Notes: generated by a model from the letters alone, not told the origin. A stretch of DNA of 64,000 nt from Megaera_A sp965233855 (GCA_965233855.1 OZ247586.1:930001-994000), one strand, 5' to 3'; shown: positions 8,611 through 18,032, counted from the first letter of the stretch. Translations and numbers: made by a program.

Positions 8611-10002
8611 TTATAATTCACCTACCATATTTTCAGGAATCACATATTTATCAAAATCTTCGGATGAGATAATACCTAATTCTATCGCAGCTTCTTTAAG
8701 TGTTGTACCATCTGCAAATGCTTTTTTAGCAATTTTTGCTGCATTATCATAGCCAATATGCGGATTTAGTGCAGTAACTAGCATAAGAGATTCGTCACGC
8801 AAACTATTGATTCTCTCCAGATTTGGCTCAATACCATCAATACAATTATCAACCAAGCTGACCATTGCATCGCTAAGGAGATTAATTGAATGTATTACAT
8901 TTTGTATGATTAATGGTTTAAATACATTGAGTTCAAAATGACCATTTGAACCACCTACCGTAACCGACATATGATTTCCCATCACCTGCGCTGATACCAT
9001 AGTCATCGCTTCACATTGCGTTGGGTTTACTTTTCCAGGCATAATTGATGAACCAGGCTCATTTGCAGGCAGATCCAGCTCACCAATACCACAACGTGGC
9101 CCAGAACCTAACAACCTAATATCATTAGCAATCTTCATCATACTAACGGCTATAGTGTTTAACGTACCTGAAAATTCAACTAAAGAATCATTACAAGCAA
9201 GTGCTTCAAACTTATTTGGAGCTGTTTTAAAAGTACAGTTTGTAAAACTTGACACTTCCTCAGCAAATTTTTCAGGAAATCCAGCTTTACAATTTATACC
9301 AGTCCCAACTGCAGTGCCACCTTGAGCCAAGAAATGTACATTTTCTAAAGATTTATTTACTCGTTCTAAATTAAGTTCTATTTGTTTTGCATATCCAGAA
9401 AACTCTTGTCCCAAAGTCACTGGAGTTGCATCTTGCATGTGCGTACGTCCGATTTTAACGATTAATTTCCAATCTTTTGACTTCTGAACCAAGCTTTTGT
9501 GAATTTTTTTCAATGCAGGAATTAGTTTTTTATTAGCTGCAATTACAGTTGCAATATGCATAGCCGTTGGAAACACGTCATTTGATGATTGTCCTAAATT
9601 CACATGATCATTTGGATGAATAGGAGATTTTCCACCTCTTTTGCTAGTTAGCTTCTCGTTAGAAATACTAGCAAGCACCTCATTCATATTCATATTTGAT
9701 TGAGTGCCTGAGCCAGTTTGCCAAACTACTAAAGGAAAATTATCATCAAACTCACCGCCCAAAACCCTATCAGCAGAATTTACTATAACATCAGAAATTT
9801 TCTTATCTAAAGCGCCAATATTTGAATGAACTTTTGCAGCCGATCTCTTAAGAATGGCTAGAGCTCTGATCATTTCCATAGGCATTTTTTGATCAGCAAT
9901 TTTGAAATTATTAATTGACCTCTGAGTTTGAGCCCCCCAATAATATTGATCATCAACTTTGATCTCGCCTATTGAATCCGTTTCTATTCTATATTCGCTC
10001 AT
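8611..10002 (-). CDS. fumC: Fumarate hydratase class II
   Basis: Converts fumarate to malate in the TCA cycle; a homotetrameric, iron-free enzyme of the aspartase/fumarase superfamily. The 463 residues match the usual length. Diagnostic segments are TGSGTQSNMNMNEV, GRTHMQDATPVTLGQE and the superfamily signature GSSIMPGKVNPTQCE. The start is ATG at 10002 with GAGGAG a few bases upstream. It is the last gene of the pdhA-pdhB-pdhC-lpdA-chpT-fumC run, only 14 bp after chpT, so pyruvate oxidation and this TCA step may be expressed together. Confidence 0.95.
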   Translation of the reverse strand: MSEYRIETDSIGEIKVDDQYYWGAQTQRSINNFKIADQKMPMEMIRALAILKRSAAKVHSNIGALDKKISDVIVNSADRVLGGEFDDNFPLVVWQTGSGTQSNMNMNEVLASISNEKLTSKRGGKSPIHPNDHVNLGQSSNDVFPTAMHIATVIAANKKLIPALKKIHKSLVQKSKDWKLIVKIGRTHMQDATPVTLGQEFSGYAKQIELNLERVNKSLENVHFLAQGGTAVGTGINCKAGFPEKFAEEVSSFTNCTFKTAPNKFEALACNDSLVEFSGTLNTIAVSMMKIANDIRLLGSGPRCGIGELDLPANEPGSSIMPGKVNPTQCEAMTMVSAQVMGNHMSVTVGGSNGHFELNVFKPLIIQNVIHSINLLSDAMVSLVDNCIDGIEPNLERINSLRDESLMLVTALNPHIGYDNAAKIAKKAFADGTTLKEAAIELGIISSEDFDKYVIPENMVGEL

Positions 10003-10016
10003 AAACTCCTCTTCAC

Positions 10017-10640
10017 TTACTTTTTATGCAATTTAAACTCTACTAACTTTGAAGATTTATTGATTTCTAATTCATAATTTTTATGTGAACATAATGTAAT
10101 AATATAGTGCTCACGACAATTTCCGACAGTAACCGGAACTTTCTGAACACCTTCTAAAATTTTCAAACAATCTTCTTTCAAGACTATATTCTTTCCATTA
10201 CATTTAATAATAATTGGGTTTTTATCTTCACTAGGTATACATAAACTAACCTTACCACCAAAAATTGCTGCATCACTAGCTACAACCACCAAGCAAATAG
10301 CCACTTTAGCAATTATTGAATCAACATAAATCACCCCTTCATCATAAACCAACTCAACTTCTGTATTCGAATTAACAAAGAAATCTTGCAAAAGCTTTGA
10401 TAAATTAACCAAACTAGTTTTGCTTTCCCCTTCTGTAAGACCATAAGCAGTACGAAAAAATTTAATTCTACTAACCAAGTTGGCAGATTCAGCTATAGCC
10501 AATTCTCTTGTTTGCTTACCAATTTCTTTATTTTTATTATCAATTAAACTTAGGCAATTATCCACAGTACCAATAGCACCTGCAAGATCATGGCATAATT
10601 TAGCATTCAACGTTTGTGACAATTCTATTATTTTAGACAT
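10017..10640 (-). CDS. chpT: Histidine phosphotransferase ChpT
   Basis: ChpT passes phosphate from the hybrid kinase CckA to the master regulator CtrA (and CpdR) in alphaproteobacterial cell-cycle control. The 207-residue protein begins with a dimerisation helix carrying LCHDLAGAIGTVDNCLSLI, where the His of CHDL is the phosphorylated residue, followed by a degenerate ATPase-like C-terminal domain without nucleotide-binding motifs, as in the ChpT family. The frame opens with TTG at 10643, but the ATG at 10640 behind GGAGG is the likely start. It sits between lpdA (26 bp upstream) and fumC (14 bp downstream), which ties this regulator to central carbon genes. Confidence 0.82.
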   Translation of the reverse strand: MSKIIELSQTLNAKLCHDLAGAIGTVDNCLSLIDNKNKEIGKQTRELAIAESANLVSRIKFFRTAYGLTEGESKTSLVNLSKLLQDFFVNSNTEVELVYDEGVIYVDSIIAKVAICLVVVASDAAIFGGKVSLCIPSEDKNPIIIKCNGKNIVLKEDCLKILEGVQKVPVTVGNCREHYIITLCSHKNYELEINKSSKLVEFKLHKK

Positions 10641-10666
10641 CAAACCTCCAAGGATTGATATGTTTT

Positions 10667-12046
10667 TTATATATGTATTGGCTTACCAAATGCTTGCAAT
10701 ACTGATTCATGCATCATTTCTGATAAAGTTGGATGGGGGAAAATCGTATTCATCAAATCTAGCTCCGTTCCTTCCATTTCTTTTGCAACTACATAACCTT
10801 GTATAAGCTCTGTGACGTCAGAACCAATCATATGTGCACCTAGCATCTCACCAGTTTTAGCGTCAAATATTGTTTTAACAAGCCCTTCACCATCACCTAG
10901 TATAAGCGCTTTAGCATTTGCATAAAATGGGAAACGACCAACCTTAATATTGCGCCCAGCATCAATTGCTGCTTTTTCAGTTAAACCAACGCTTGCAATC
11001 TGTGGGCTAGAATATGTGCAGCCAGGTATATTTGTTTTTGTAATTTCATGTGGTTTCTTACCTGCAATCGCTTCTGCTGCAATAACCCCTTCATGACTAG
11101 CTTTATGAGCAAGCCAAGGCGCCCCTGCAACATCACCAATAGCATAAACACCACTTTCAGATGTTTGCATAACACCGTTAGTTATAATATGTCCGCGATC
11201 TAATTTTATTTTTGTTTTATCAATACCAATATTATCTGTATTTCCTACAATCCCAACCGCCATAAGCAATATTTCTGCATCAATAACTTCTTTCTTACCG
11301 GCGCTTTCAAAGGCTACTGATACTTTTGAATCATCTGCTTTTTGCGATTCAAGCTTTATTGATGTTTTAAACTTTATACCCTTTGCTTCAAAAGACTTTC
11401 TGGCCATCTTAGAAATTTCTTCATCCTCTACAGGAAGAATACCATCCGCCGCCTCTAAAACCGTAACATCAACACCTAAAGCATTATAAAAACATGCAAA
11501 TTCAATCCCTATTGCGCCTGATCCAACAACAATCATTGATTTTGGAGTAGATTTTGGTACTAACGCTTCTTTATACGTCCAAATATTTTTTCCATTTGGA
11601 GCAAAGCCCTCCAATACCCTAGCTCTTGCACCAGTAGCTATGATTATATTTTTAGCCTTAATCTGAGTTTTACCATCAACAATTAATTGCTTGGAATTCT
11701 CAAACCTAGCTTCTCCCTCAATTACTGTAACTTTATTTTTTTTCAAAAGACCCGCTATTCCTCCAACCAACTTGGAAGAAACATTTCTTGAGCGAGCAAC
11801 GATTTTCTCAATATCGAACTCAATATTTTGAGCAGAAATTCCATACTCCTCTGCATGCTGCATTTTTTGATATAATTCAGCTGATTTCAGTAAAGCCTTT
11901 GTTGGTATACATCCCCAGTTCAAACATATCCCACCTAAATGCTCTCTTTCAATTACAGCTGTCTTTTGCCCTAATTGTGCCGCACGAATTGCAGCGACAT
12001 AACCACCTGGACCTCCACCTAAAACTACTACATCAAAATTTTCCAT
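10667..12046 (-). CDS. lpdA: Dihydrolipoyl dehydrogenase (E3)
   Basis: Reoxidises the dihydrolipoyl arm of pyruvate dehydrogenase with NAD+. The 459-residue flavoprotein has the N-terminal FAD-binding GGGPGGYVAAIRAAQLG, the redox-active disulfide in GGICLNWGCIPTKALL, the NAD-binding glycine motif VVGSGAIGIEFA and the C-terminal dimer interface with the catalytic HPTLSE (His-Glu pair). Length and motifs are complete. ATG start at 12046, 9 bp after pdhC, so it is cotranscribed with the E1 and E2 genes and is the PDH-dedicated E3. Confidence 0.96.
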   Translation of the reverse strand: MENFDVVVLGGGPGGYVAAIRAAQLGQKTAVIEREHLGGICLNWGCIPTKALLKSAELYQKMQHAEEYGISAQNIEFDIEKIVARSRNVSSKLVGGIAGLLKKNKVTVIEGEARFENSKQLIVDGKTQIKAKNIIIATGARARVLEGFAPNGKNIWTYKEALVPKSTPKSMIVVGSGAIGIEFACFYNALGVDVTVLEAADGILPVEDEEISKMARKSFEAKGIKFKTSIKLESQKADDSKVSVAFESAGKKEVIDAEILLMAVGIVGNTDNIGIDKTKIKLDRGHIITNGVMQTSESGVYAIGDVAGAPWLAHKASHEGVIAAEAIAGKKPHEITKTNIPGCTYSSPQIASVGLTEKAAIDAGRNIKVGRFPFYANAKALILGDGEGLVKTIFDAKTGEMLGAHMIGSDVTELIQGYVVAKEMEGTELDLMNTIFPHPTLSEMMHESVLQAFGKPIHI

Positions 12047-12055
12047 AAATCGCTC

Positions 12056-13297
12056 TTAAATAAACATTAATACAGGTGATTCCATATATTTCTTGAATGC
12101 ATTTAAAAATAATGCACCAACAGCACCATCAACAACCCTGTGATCGCACGAAAGATTTACGTCCATCATAGTGCGCATTTCAATCTTGTCATTCATGACA
12201 ACCACTCTTTTACTACTTGCTCCGACAGCTAAAATACACCCTTGCGGTGGGTTAACTATAGCATTAAAACTCTTAATACCATACATACCCAAATTAGAAA
12301 TACTAAAACCTCCACCCTGGAATTCTTCAGGCTTCAAGCTATTTTCTCTTGCTCTTTTTGCTAAATCTTTCATCTCAGATGAAATTTTTGTTATCTCCTT
12401 TTGATCAGCATTTCGAATCACAGGTGTAATCAAACCACCTTCAATTGCAACTGCAACAGATACATCAATATTATTATACATCATAATTGCTTCATCGCTC
12501 CAGCTAGCGTTTGCCTCTGGAATATCTTTTAAAGCCTTTGCAGTAGCTAAAATTACAAAATCATTTACAGACAATCTCTTAGATTTATCATCACCAAAAC
12601 CTGCATTAATTTGTGCTCTTGCGTCCAAAACAGAATCCATTGCACACTCAATAGACAAATAAAAATGTGGAATCGTTTGTTTTGATTCAACCAAACGTTT
12701 TGCAATCACCTTGCGCATGTTATTGTTTGGCACTAAATTATATTCTTGTGGGTGTCTTTGCACACGTCCCTTTGCGGATCCTCCAGCTAAAACATCGGCT
12801 TTAACTATTCTTCCATGTGGACCAGTGCCAACAATTGAGGAAAGACTAATTCCTTCATTGCTTGCAATTCTTTTTGCCAATGGTGATGCAAAAACTCTAC
12901 CCGCTACTCCGACTTTTGGAACTTTTTGTTCTATCTTAGTTGAGGAAGATATTGGCTGCTCATTCGTAATTTGAGGTGACTTAACTTCAGATTCAGGTTT
13001 TGCCGCTGGGGCGCTGTTTTTAGCAACAAAGTCATCGATAACAGACGCATCCTCCCCCTCTTCTAATAATACTGCGATTAATGAGCTAACCGCCACTTCT
13101 TGCGCACCTTCTTGGACAATAATTTTAGTAAGCACACCTTCATCCACAGCTTCAACTTCCATTGTTGCTTTATCTGTTTCAATCTCAGCTATTACCTCAC
13201 CTGCTGATACGGCATCACCTTCTTTCTTGATCCATTTCGCAAGGTTACCATGCTCCATCGTTGGAGAAAGAGCTGGCATTAAAATTTTTACTGGCAT
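12056..13297 (-). CDS. pdhC: Pyruvate dehydrogenase E2, dihydrolipoamide acetyltransferase
   Basis: Core acetyltransferase of the pyruvate dehydrogenase complex, transferring acetyl from lipoate to CoA. Its 413 residues contain, in order, one lipoyl domain (residues ~1-80) with the lipoylated lysine in ETDKATMEVEAV, a flexible Ala/Pro/Ser linker, the peripheral subunit-binding domain (SPLAKRIASNEGISL...GTGPHGRI, ~135-175) and the catalytic domain (~190-413) with the active-site motif DHRVVDGA. A single lipoyl domain is usual in alphaproteobacteria. ATG start at 13297; 10 bp separate it from pdhB. Confidence 0.96.
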   Translation of the reverse strand: MPVKILMPALSPTMEHGNLAKWIKKEGDAVSAGEVIAEIETDKATMEVEAVDEGVLTKIIVQEGAQEVAVSSLIAVLLEEGEDASVIDDFVAKNSAPAAKPESEVKSPQITNEQPISSSTKIEQKVPKVGVAGRVFASPLAKRIASNEGISLSSIVGTGPHGRIVKADVLAGGSAKGRVQRHPQEYNLVPNNNMRKVIAKRLVESKQTIPHFYLSIECAMDSVLDARAQINAGFGDDKSKRLSVNDFVILATAKALKDIPEANASWSDEAIMMYNNIDVSVAVAIEGGLITPVIRNADQKEITKISSEMKDLAKRARENSLKPEEFQGGGFSISNLGMYGIKSFNAIVNPPQGCILAVGASSKRVVVMNDKIEMRTMMDVNLSCDHRVVDGAVGALFLNAFKKYMESPVLMFI

Positions 13298-13307
13298 TTT
13301 CTACTCT

Positions 13308-14297
13308 TTATAAATTATCTTCTCTATAACAAGCACGCTTTGCGGCTTCTACTATTTCTTCAATTGTTGGAAGCGACAATTTTTCTAAATTCTCTGCATA
13401 TGGCAATGGCACATCTTTACCTGCAACCACTTCGATTGGTGCATCTAAATAATCAAACGCCTCTCTCATTACTATTGAAGCTATTGTTGCACCAACACCA
13501 GCAAAAAAGAAACCTTCTTCTACAGAAACTAATCTATTTGTTTTGGTTACTGATTCAATTATTGCATCTTCATCTAGCGGTTTAATGGTTCTTAAGTCAA
13601 TTACTTCCGCACTGATCCCTGCATCTGCTAAAATATCTGCAGCTTCTAGCGCCATACCTACTTGAAGTGAAAAAGCCAAAATTGTTACACCTTCCCCTTC
13701 TCTCAGAATTTTTGCCTTACCAATTTCAATTGGTTCTACATCATCAGAAACTTCAAAAGTCTGACCATACATTATCTCGTTTTCTAGAAAAATTACTGGA
13801 TTATCATCTCTAATCGCACTCTTAAGCAACCCTTTACTATCTTCTGCACTATATGGAGCAACAACTTTTAGACCAGGAACATGAGCATATGTTGCAGCGT
13901 AATTCTGGCTATGCTGCGCAGCTACTCTAGCTGCTGCACCATTTGGTCCACGAAAAACTATAGGGCAACCAAGCTGACCGCCTGACATATAATTTGTTTT
14001 TGCAGCTGAATTAACAATCTGATCAAATGCTTGCATAGCAAAATTAAATGTCATAAATTCAACAATAGGTCTAAGACCGCCAAACGCAGCACCTACTGCA
14101 AGCCCCGTGAATCCATGCTCCGTTATTGGTGTGTCAACAACACGCTTTGAACCAAATTCCCCAAGCAAGCCTTGAGTTATTTTATATGCACCCTGATATT
14201 CTGCGACCTCTTCACCCATTACAAAGACATTTTCATCTCTTTGCATTTCTTCTTGCATAGCCTGAAGCAGAGCTTCTCTTACCGTAATTTCTGCCAT
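13308..14297 (-). CDS. pdhB: Pyruvate dehydrogenase E1 component, beta subunit
   Basis: With PdhA it forms the thiamine-diphosphate-dependent E1 heterotetramer that decarboxylates pyruvate. Family segments visible include ALLQAMQEEMQRDENVFVMG, DTPITEHGFTGLAVGAAFGG, FRGPNGAAARVAAQHSQ and the C-terminal VPLPYAENLEKLSLP. The frame can be opened at a TTG at 14303, but the ATG at 14297, preceded by AAGG six bases upstream, gives the normal N-terminus (MAEITVREAL). It begins 9 bp after the pdhA stop. Unlike E2 it carries no extra lipoyl domain. Confidence 0.95.
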   Translation of the reverse strand: MAEITVREALLQAMQEEMQRDENVFVMGEEVAEYQGAYKITQGLLGEFGSKRVVDTPITEHGFTGLAVGAAFGGLRPIVEFMTFNFAMQAFDQIVNSAAKTNYMSGGQLGCPIVFRGPNGAAARVAAQHSQNYAATYAHVPGLKVVAPYSAEDSKGLLKSAIRDDNPVIFLENEIMYGQTFEVSDDVEPIEIGKAKILREGEGVTILAFSLQVGMALEAADILADAGISAEVIDLRTIKPLDEDAIIESVTKTNRLVSVEEGFFFAGVGATIASIVMREAFDYLDAPIEVVAGKDVPLPYAENLEKLSLPTIEEIVEAAKRACYREDNL

Positions 14298-14305
14298 AAT
14301 CAACC

Positions 14306-15283
14306 TTATTTGTATATATCTGTAAACAGCTCATCTTCACTTGGAAGCGGCTCATTTGTAGCAAATTCTGCAACAGATGCTATAGTTGCTTTCACTTTTT
14401 GCTCTATTTCCTTGATTTGATCCTCACTTGCATAAGAATTATCAAGAATCATCTTTTTAATCACAGCAATTGGATCTTTCTGTTTATACTTATCAACTTC
14501 TTCTTTTGAACGATAATTTGCTGGATCCGACATTGAATGCCCACGATATCTATAAGTTTTTACCTCGATAATTGCCGGACCGTTACCATTTCTAACATGC
14601 TCAGCAACTTGAAGAGTTGCATCATAAACTGAATCTACATCCATTCCATCTGCTTGAACTCCAGGAATACCGAAAGATTCACCTTTTCTATATAAATCTG
14701 TCATTGCAGTTGAACGTGATAATGAAGTACCCATCGAATACCCATTATTTTCAATCACATATATCACTGGCAATTTCCAAAGTGCAGCCATATTAAAAGC
14801 TTCATAAACTTGACCTTGGTTTACCGCCCCGTCACCTAAAAAAGTAAAGCATATATTCTTTGTATCATTATATTTTTCCGCAAATGCCAGACCTGTCCCG
14901 ATTGGAACTTGCGCACCAACTATCCCATGCCCACCATAAAACTTCCCTTCACTGTTAAACATGTGCATTGAACCACCTTTACCTTTTGAGCAACCAGAAG
15001 CCCTACCAGTCAATTCAGCCATAACGAATTTAGGATCAATACCAGACATAATAATATGTCCATGATCACGATAACTTGTGATTGTACTGTCTTCTTTTTG
15101 TTTTGCTTTTTGAATACCAGCGATTACCGCTTCTTGACCAATATATAAATGACAGAAACCACCAATCATTCCCATACCATAAAATTGCCCACATTTTTCT
15201 TCAAAACGTCGAATCAACAGCATCTTTTCAAATGAATCAACATAGTCAGAAGGATCTAATTTATATTTCCCTTGTTCAAACAT
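14306..15283 (-). CDS. pdhA: Pyruvate dehydrogenase E1 component, alpha subunit
   Basis: Thiamine-diphosphate-binding subunit of pyruvate dehydrogenase E1. The 325-residue protein shows the ThDP motif GDGAVNQGQVYEAFNMAALW followed by the NN of VIENNGYSMG, the substrate region SYRDHGHIIMSG, GGSMHMF and GGHGIVGAQVPIGTGLAFA, and the conserved YRYRGHSMSDPANYRS loop. ATG start at 15283. It is the first gene of a six-gene run through fumC and is preceded by a strong sigma-70-like promoter at 15319-15347. Confidence 0.96.
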   Translation of the reverse strand: MFEQGKYKLDPSDYVDSFEKMLLIRRFEEKCGQFYGMGMIGGFCHLYIGQEAVIAGIQKAKQKEDSTITSYRDHGHIIMSGIDPKFVMAELTGRASGCSKGKGGSMHMFNSEGKFYGGHGIVGAQVPIGTGLAFAEKYNDTKNICFTFLGDGAVNQGQVYEAFNMAALWKLPVIYVIENNGYSMGTSLSRSTAMTDLYRKGESFGIPGVQADGMDVDSVYDATLQVAEHVRNGNGPAIIEVKTYRYRGHSMSDPANYRSKEEVDKYKQKDPIAVIKKMILDNSYASEDQIKEIEQKVKATIASVAEFATNEPLPSEDELFTDIYK

Positions 15284-15318
15284 ATTTCAAACTTCATTTT
15301 TTTATCATATAAAAACGA

Positions 15319-15347
15319 ACCATAATACGCACCACTTTTATTGTCAA
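15319..15347 (-). promoter_or_regulatory. Sigma-70-type promoter of the pdhA operon
   Basis: Reading leftwards on the minus strand, a perfect TTGACA (-35, 15342-15347) and TATGGT (-10, 15319-15324) are separated by exactly 17 bases, 36 bp before the pdhA start codon. This is the best-matching promoter seen upstream of a protein gene in the window and would drive pdhABC-lpdA-chpT-fumC. Confidence 0.65.
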
Positions 15348-15581
15348 CACGCGCACATCATAATTAATATTAATGTTAATTATACGCATTTTACCCCTAA
15401 TTCCTAATTTTAATTGCCCCACCAACTGTAATTTATTTACGTTATAGTTATTAGATACAAAGACCTAGGACAAAATAACATAAATAAAATAAGCCAAAAA
15501 TAGATTTAACTTGCAATTATTAACAACTTTTTATATGATGCTTTTATAAACATATATTAACTTTTGACTTTTGCTATTTTA
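15348..15581. other. Noncoding stretch between pdhA promoter and the small plus-strand gene
   Basis: Intergenic, very AT-rich. Three successive TTAAT hexamers (15363-15380) lie just upstream of the pdhA -35 box and could act as an UP-like element. I see no ORF, RNA gene or stable hairpin in the rest; it must hold the promoter of the gene at 15582. Confidence 0.5.
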
Positions 15582-15806
15582 ATGACTAAGAACAAATTAC
15601 AACAAAAATTAGTTTCATTTACTGAAAACAGCGCTGAGCTAGATAAAATCACTAAAGACATGCAAAGTGGCTGGTCAATTATTAGTCTTGTAAAAAATGG
15701 GAGCTACTATGTAGGCATCATGGAGCTAAGCGATAGTTTCAATGAAGTAAAGGAAAGCCTATACATCCCTCCAAGAAAGAAGATTAAGATTTCAGCTAGC
15801 AGCTAA
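15582..15806 (+). CDS. Small conserved-looking protein, possibly DUF2674-like
   Basis: A 74-residue protein without signal peptide or membrane segment. The segment MQSGWSIISLVKNGSYYVGIMEL followed by a terminal IPPRKKIKISASS resembles, from memory, a small family of unknown function found in Rickettsia and relatives (DUF2674); I hold this only tentatively. The frame can be opened at a TTG at 15564, but the ATG at 15582 is preferred. It is a single gene on the plus strand, facing the pccA-end peptide on the other strand. The beta-like central segment and basic tail are its only visible features. Confidence 0.6.
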   Translation: MTKNKLQQKLVSFTENSAELDKITKDMQSGWSIISLVKNGSYYVGIMELSDSFNEVKESLYIPPRKKIKISASS

Positions 15807-15881
15807 ATTTATCAATACATATAATATAATAACACCAATATTGCCACTTTATAGTATAGTACGCAACATTTATTGTCATTC

Positions 15882-16007
15882 TTAGGAACATCCTTTCTCC
15901 TTGCTCAGGTGAGATACAAGCCGACACACCGCGACTCCAGGAACTGTAAGAAATAAAAAAACATATATGAAAACTGTCTGAACAATAAGGAGATATTTTT
16001 GTATCAT
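15882..16007 (-). CDS. Putative 41-residue single-pass membrane peptide downstream of pccA
   Basis: Not a known gene to me. ATG at 16007 is preceded by a strong ribosome-binding site (GAGGAG, six to seven bases upstream) and begins 18 bp after the pccA stop on the same strand. The peptide starts MIQKYLLIVQTVFIYV, has one hydrophobic helix (about residues 5-27) and a short basic tail containing two cysteines (positions 28 and 40). Placement suggests translation from the pccBA transcript. Biotin-dependent sodium-pumping decarboxylases have a small single-helix subunit, but there is no matching pump subunit here, so that comparison is only positional. It could be a chance frame, but the ribosome-binding site is better than average for this genome. 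Confidence 0.45.
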   Translation of the reverse strand: MIQKYLLIVQTVFIYVFLFLTVPGVAVCRLVSHLSKEKGCS

Positions 16008-16025
16008 AAACTACTCCTCATCATC

Positions 16026-18023
16026 TTATTCAAATTCTATTAGAACCTGACCACTTGAAACACTATCCATCTCAGAAACCATAATTTTAGAAATAGTGCA
16101 TGTCCTTTCTGCTGTAATAATGTTTTCCATCTTCATGGCAGTCAAAACTATTAAATCTTGACCAGGTGTAACTGACTCACCTTCCTTAACATTTATTCCA
16201 ACAATTTGACCAGATAATGGAGCAACCAATTCTGATTGATCCTCATCATCACTTCGATCTGGCATCAAAGCTTCGAGCTCTGACATCCTCGGAGAACGAA
16301 CATATGTATCAACTGTAATTCCCGAATAAGTCAATCTATAGCCAGTTGAAATACGCTCAACCTTCACATTAACTTTTTGCCCATTAATAATAGCGGCAAC
16401 AAGAGAAGTCCCAATATTCCAATTGCTACGAATCGTTGATCTATTCGAACCATGCCTAATATTATATCCATCATCAACTGACTTGATCATCACTGGAAAT
16501 TGCCCCTCATCAATAGAAACAATCCACCTTGTGCCTATTTTATTAGACTGATCAGATAATTGATTTGGCAATGAAACAGCCCTTTTTTGCTCAGTCAAGA
16601 ATGCAAAAATAGCTGTTGATAAGAATACTTCATTAATTTCAGAAGTTAGCTTTGCTCCAGAAAAACCATCTGGATACTCTTCATCAATAAAGCCAGTATG
16701 AATATCACCAGCTCCAAAACGTTCATGATGAATCAAAGCCTCAAGAAAACTAATATTATGTGAAATACCATGGATTACAAAAGACCCAAGAGATTTTTTC
16801 ATCAACTCTATTGCCTCTTCCCTAGTATCTGCATAGGTACATAGTTTTGCAATCATAGCGTCATAATACATACTAACCTCACCGCCAGCACCTATACCAC
16901 TATCAATCCTTACATTTGCATTTTTTGGCGGCTCTTGATATTCTAAAATACGACCACTTGACGGTAAAAAACCACGAGAAGGGTCTTCTGCACAGATTCT
17001 AGATTCTATCGCCCACCCCTTCAGTTTTACATCTTCTTGTGTAAATGAAAGCTTTTCACCCGCAGCAATCCGAACCATTAATTCAACAAGGTCAAACCCA
17101 GTTACAAGTTCAGTTACCGGATGCTCAACCTGCAATCTTGTATTCATCTCAAGAAAATAGTAATCCTTATTATTATCCATCATAAATTCAACAGTACCTG
17201 CTGAAAAATAACCAACCTTCTTAGACAATGCCACAACTTCTGAGTACATTTTCTGACGCGTTTTCTCGTCAACAAAAGAACTTGGAGCTTCTTCGATCAC
17301 CTTTTGGTGATATCTTTGAATAGAACATTCACGCTCTCCTAAACACACTACATTCCCAAATTGATCTGCAATTACCTGAATCTCTATATGCCTTGGAGCT
17401 ACAATAAGCTTTTCAATAAAAACACGCCCATCACTAAAGCAATTTTCTGCTTCAAATTTAGCGGACTCATAAGCTTTTTCCATTTGCCCCGGATTCTCAA
17501 CAACTCTCATCCCTCGACCACCACCTCCTGCAGCAGCCTTAATAATTATCGGAAAACCTATATTTTCAGCGATTTCTATTGCTTGCTCAAGATTATTAAT
17601 AGTCCCCATATATCCTGGAACGGTGCTTACACCAGAATCAATTGCAATTTTTTTAGCCTCAATTTTATCACCCATTTTTTTGATAACTTTTGCACTTGGA
17701 CCAATTAAAATAATTCCTTCTCTCTTTAAAATGTTTGCAAATTGAGAGTTCTCCGCTAAAAATCCATACCCTGGATGCACAGCTTGCGCACCACTAAGTC
17801 TTATAGCACTGATAATATTTTTTATGGAAAGATAACTTTCTGTAGCTGGTGAATTACCAATGTAATATGCTTCATCTGCATATTGCACATGGTCAGAATT
17901 GGTATCTGCTTCAGAATATACTGCTACAGATTTAATACCCATCAAGCGCAATGTCTTCATAATACGAAGAGCAATTTCACCTCTGTTTGCAATTAATACT
18001 TTTTCAAATAATGGCTTATTCAT
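16026..18023 (-). CDS. pccA: Propionyl-CoA carboxylase alpha subunit (biotin carboxylase + carrier)
   Basis: ATP-dependent carboxylation of biotin, the first half of propionyl-CoA to methylmalonyl-CoA conversion. The 665 residues comprise the biotin carboxylase domain (KVLIANRGEIALRIMKT at the N-terminus, the ATP-grasp glycine loop IIKAAAGGGGRGMR, the active-site EMNTRLQVEHPVTE), a linker (BT-type) domain and a C-terminal biotinyl domain with the biotinylated lysine in TAMKMEN about 30 residues from the end. ATG at 18023, 9 bp after pccB. The methylmalonyl-CoA mutase that would complete the route is not in the window. Confidence 0.95.
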   Translation of the reverse strand: MNKPLFEKVLIANRGEIALRIMKTLRLMGIKSVAVYSEADTNSDHVQYADEAYYIGNSPATESYLSIKNIISAIRLSGAQAVHPGYGFLAENSQFANILKREGIILIGPSAKVIKKMGDKIEAKKIAIDSGVSTVPGYMGTINNLEQAIEIAENIGFPIIIKAAAGGGGRGMRVVENPGQMEKAYESAKFEAENCFSDGRVFIEKLIVAPRHIEIQVIADQFGNVVCLGERECSIQRYHQKVIEEAPSSFVDEKTRQKMYSEVVALSKKVGYFSAGTVEFMMDNNKDYYFLEMNTRLQVEHPVTELVTGFDLVELMVRIAAGEKLSFTQEDVKLKGWAIESRICAEDPSRGFLPSSGRILEYQEPPKNANVRIDSGIGAGGEVSMYYDAMIAKLCTYADTREEAIELMKKSLGSFVIHGISHNISFLEALIHHERFGAGDIHTGFIDEEYPDGFSGAKLTSEINEVFLSTAIFAFLTEQKRAVSLPNQLSDQSNKIGTRWIVSIDEGQFPVMIKSVDDGYNIRHGSNRSTIRSNWNIGTSLVAAIINGQKVNVKVERISTGYRLTYSGITVDTYVRSPRMSELEALMPDRSDDEDQSELVAPLSGQIVGINVKEGESVTPGQDLIVLTAMKMENIITAERTCTISKIMVSEMDSVSSGQVLIEFE

Positions 18024-18032
18024 TTCAGGCTC

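Noticed and set aside
15363..15380. Three TTAAT hexamers near the pdhA promoter, considered as CtrA boxes
   Set aside because: CtrA sites are TTAA-N7-TTAA; the spacing here is two bases, and such runs are expected in AT-rich DNA.
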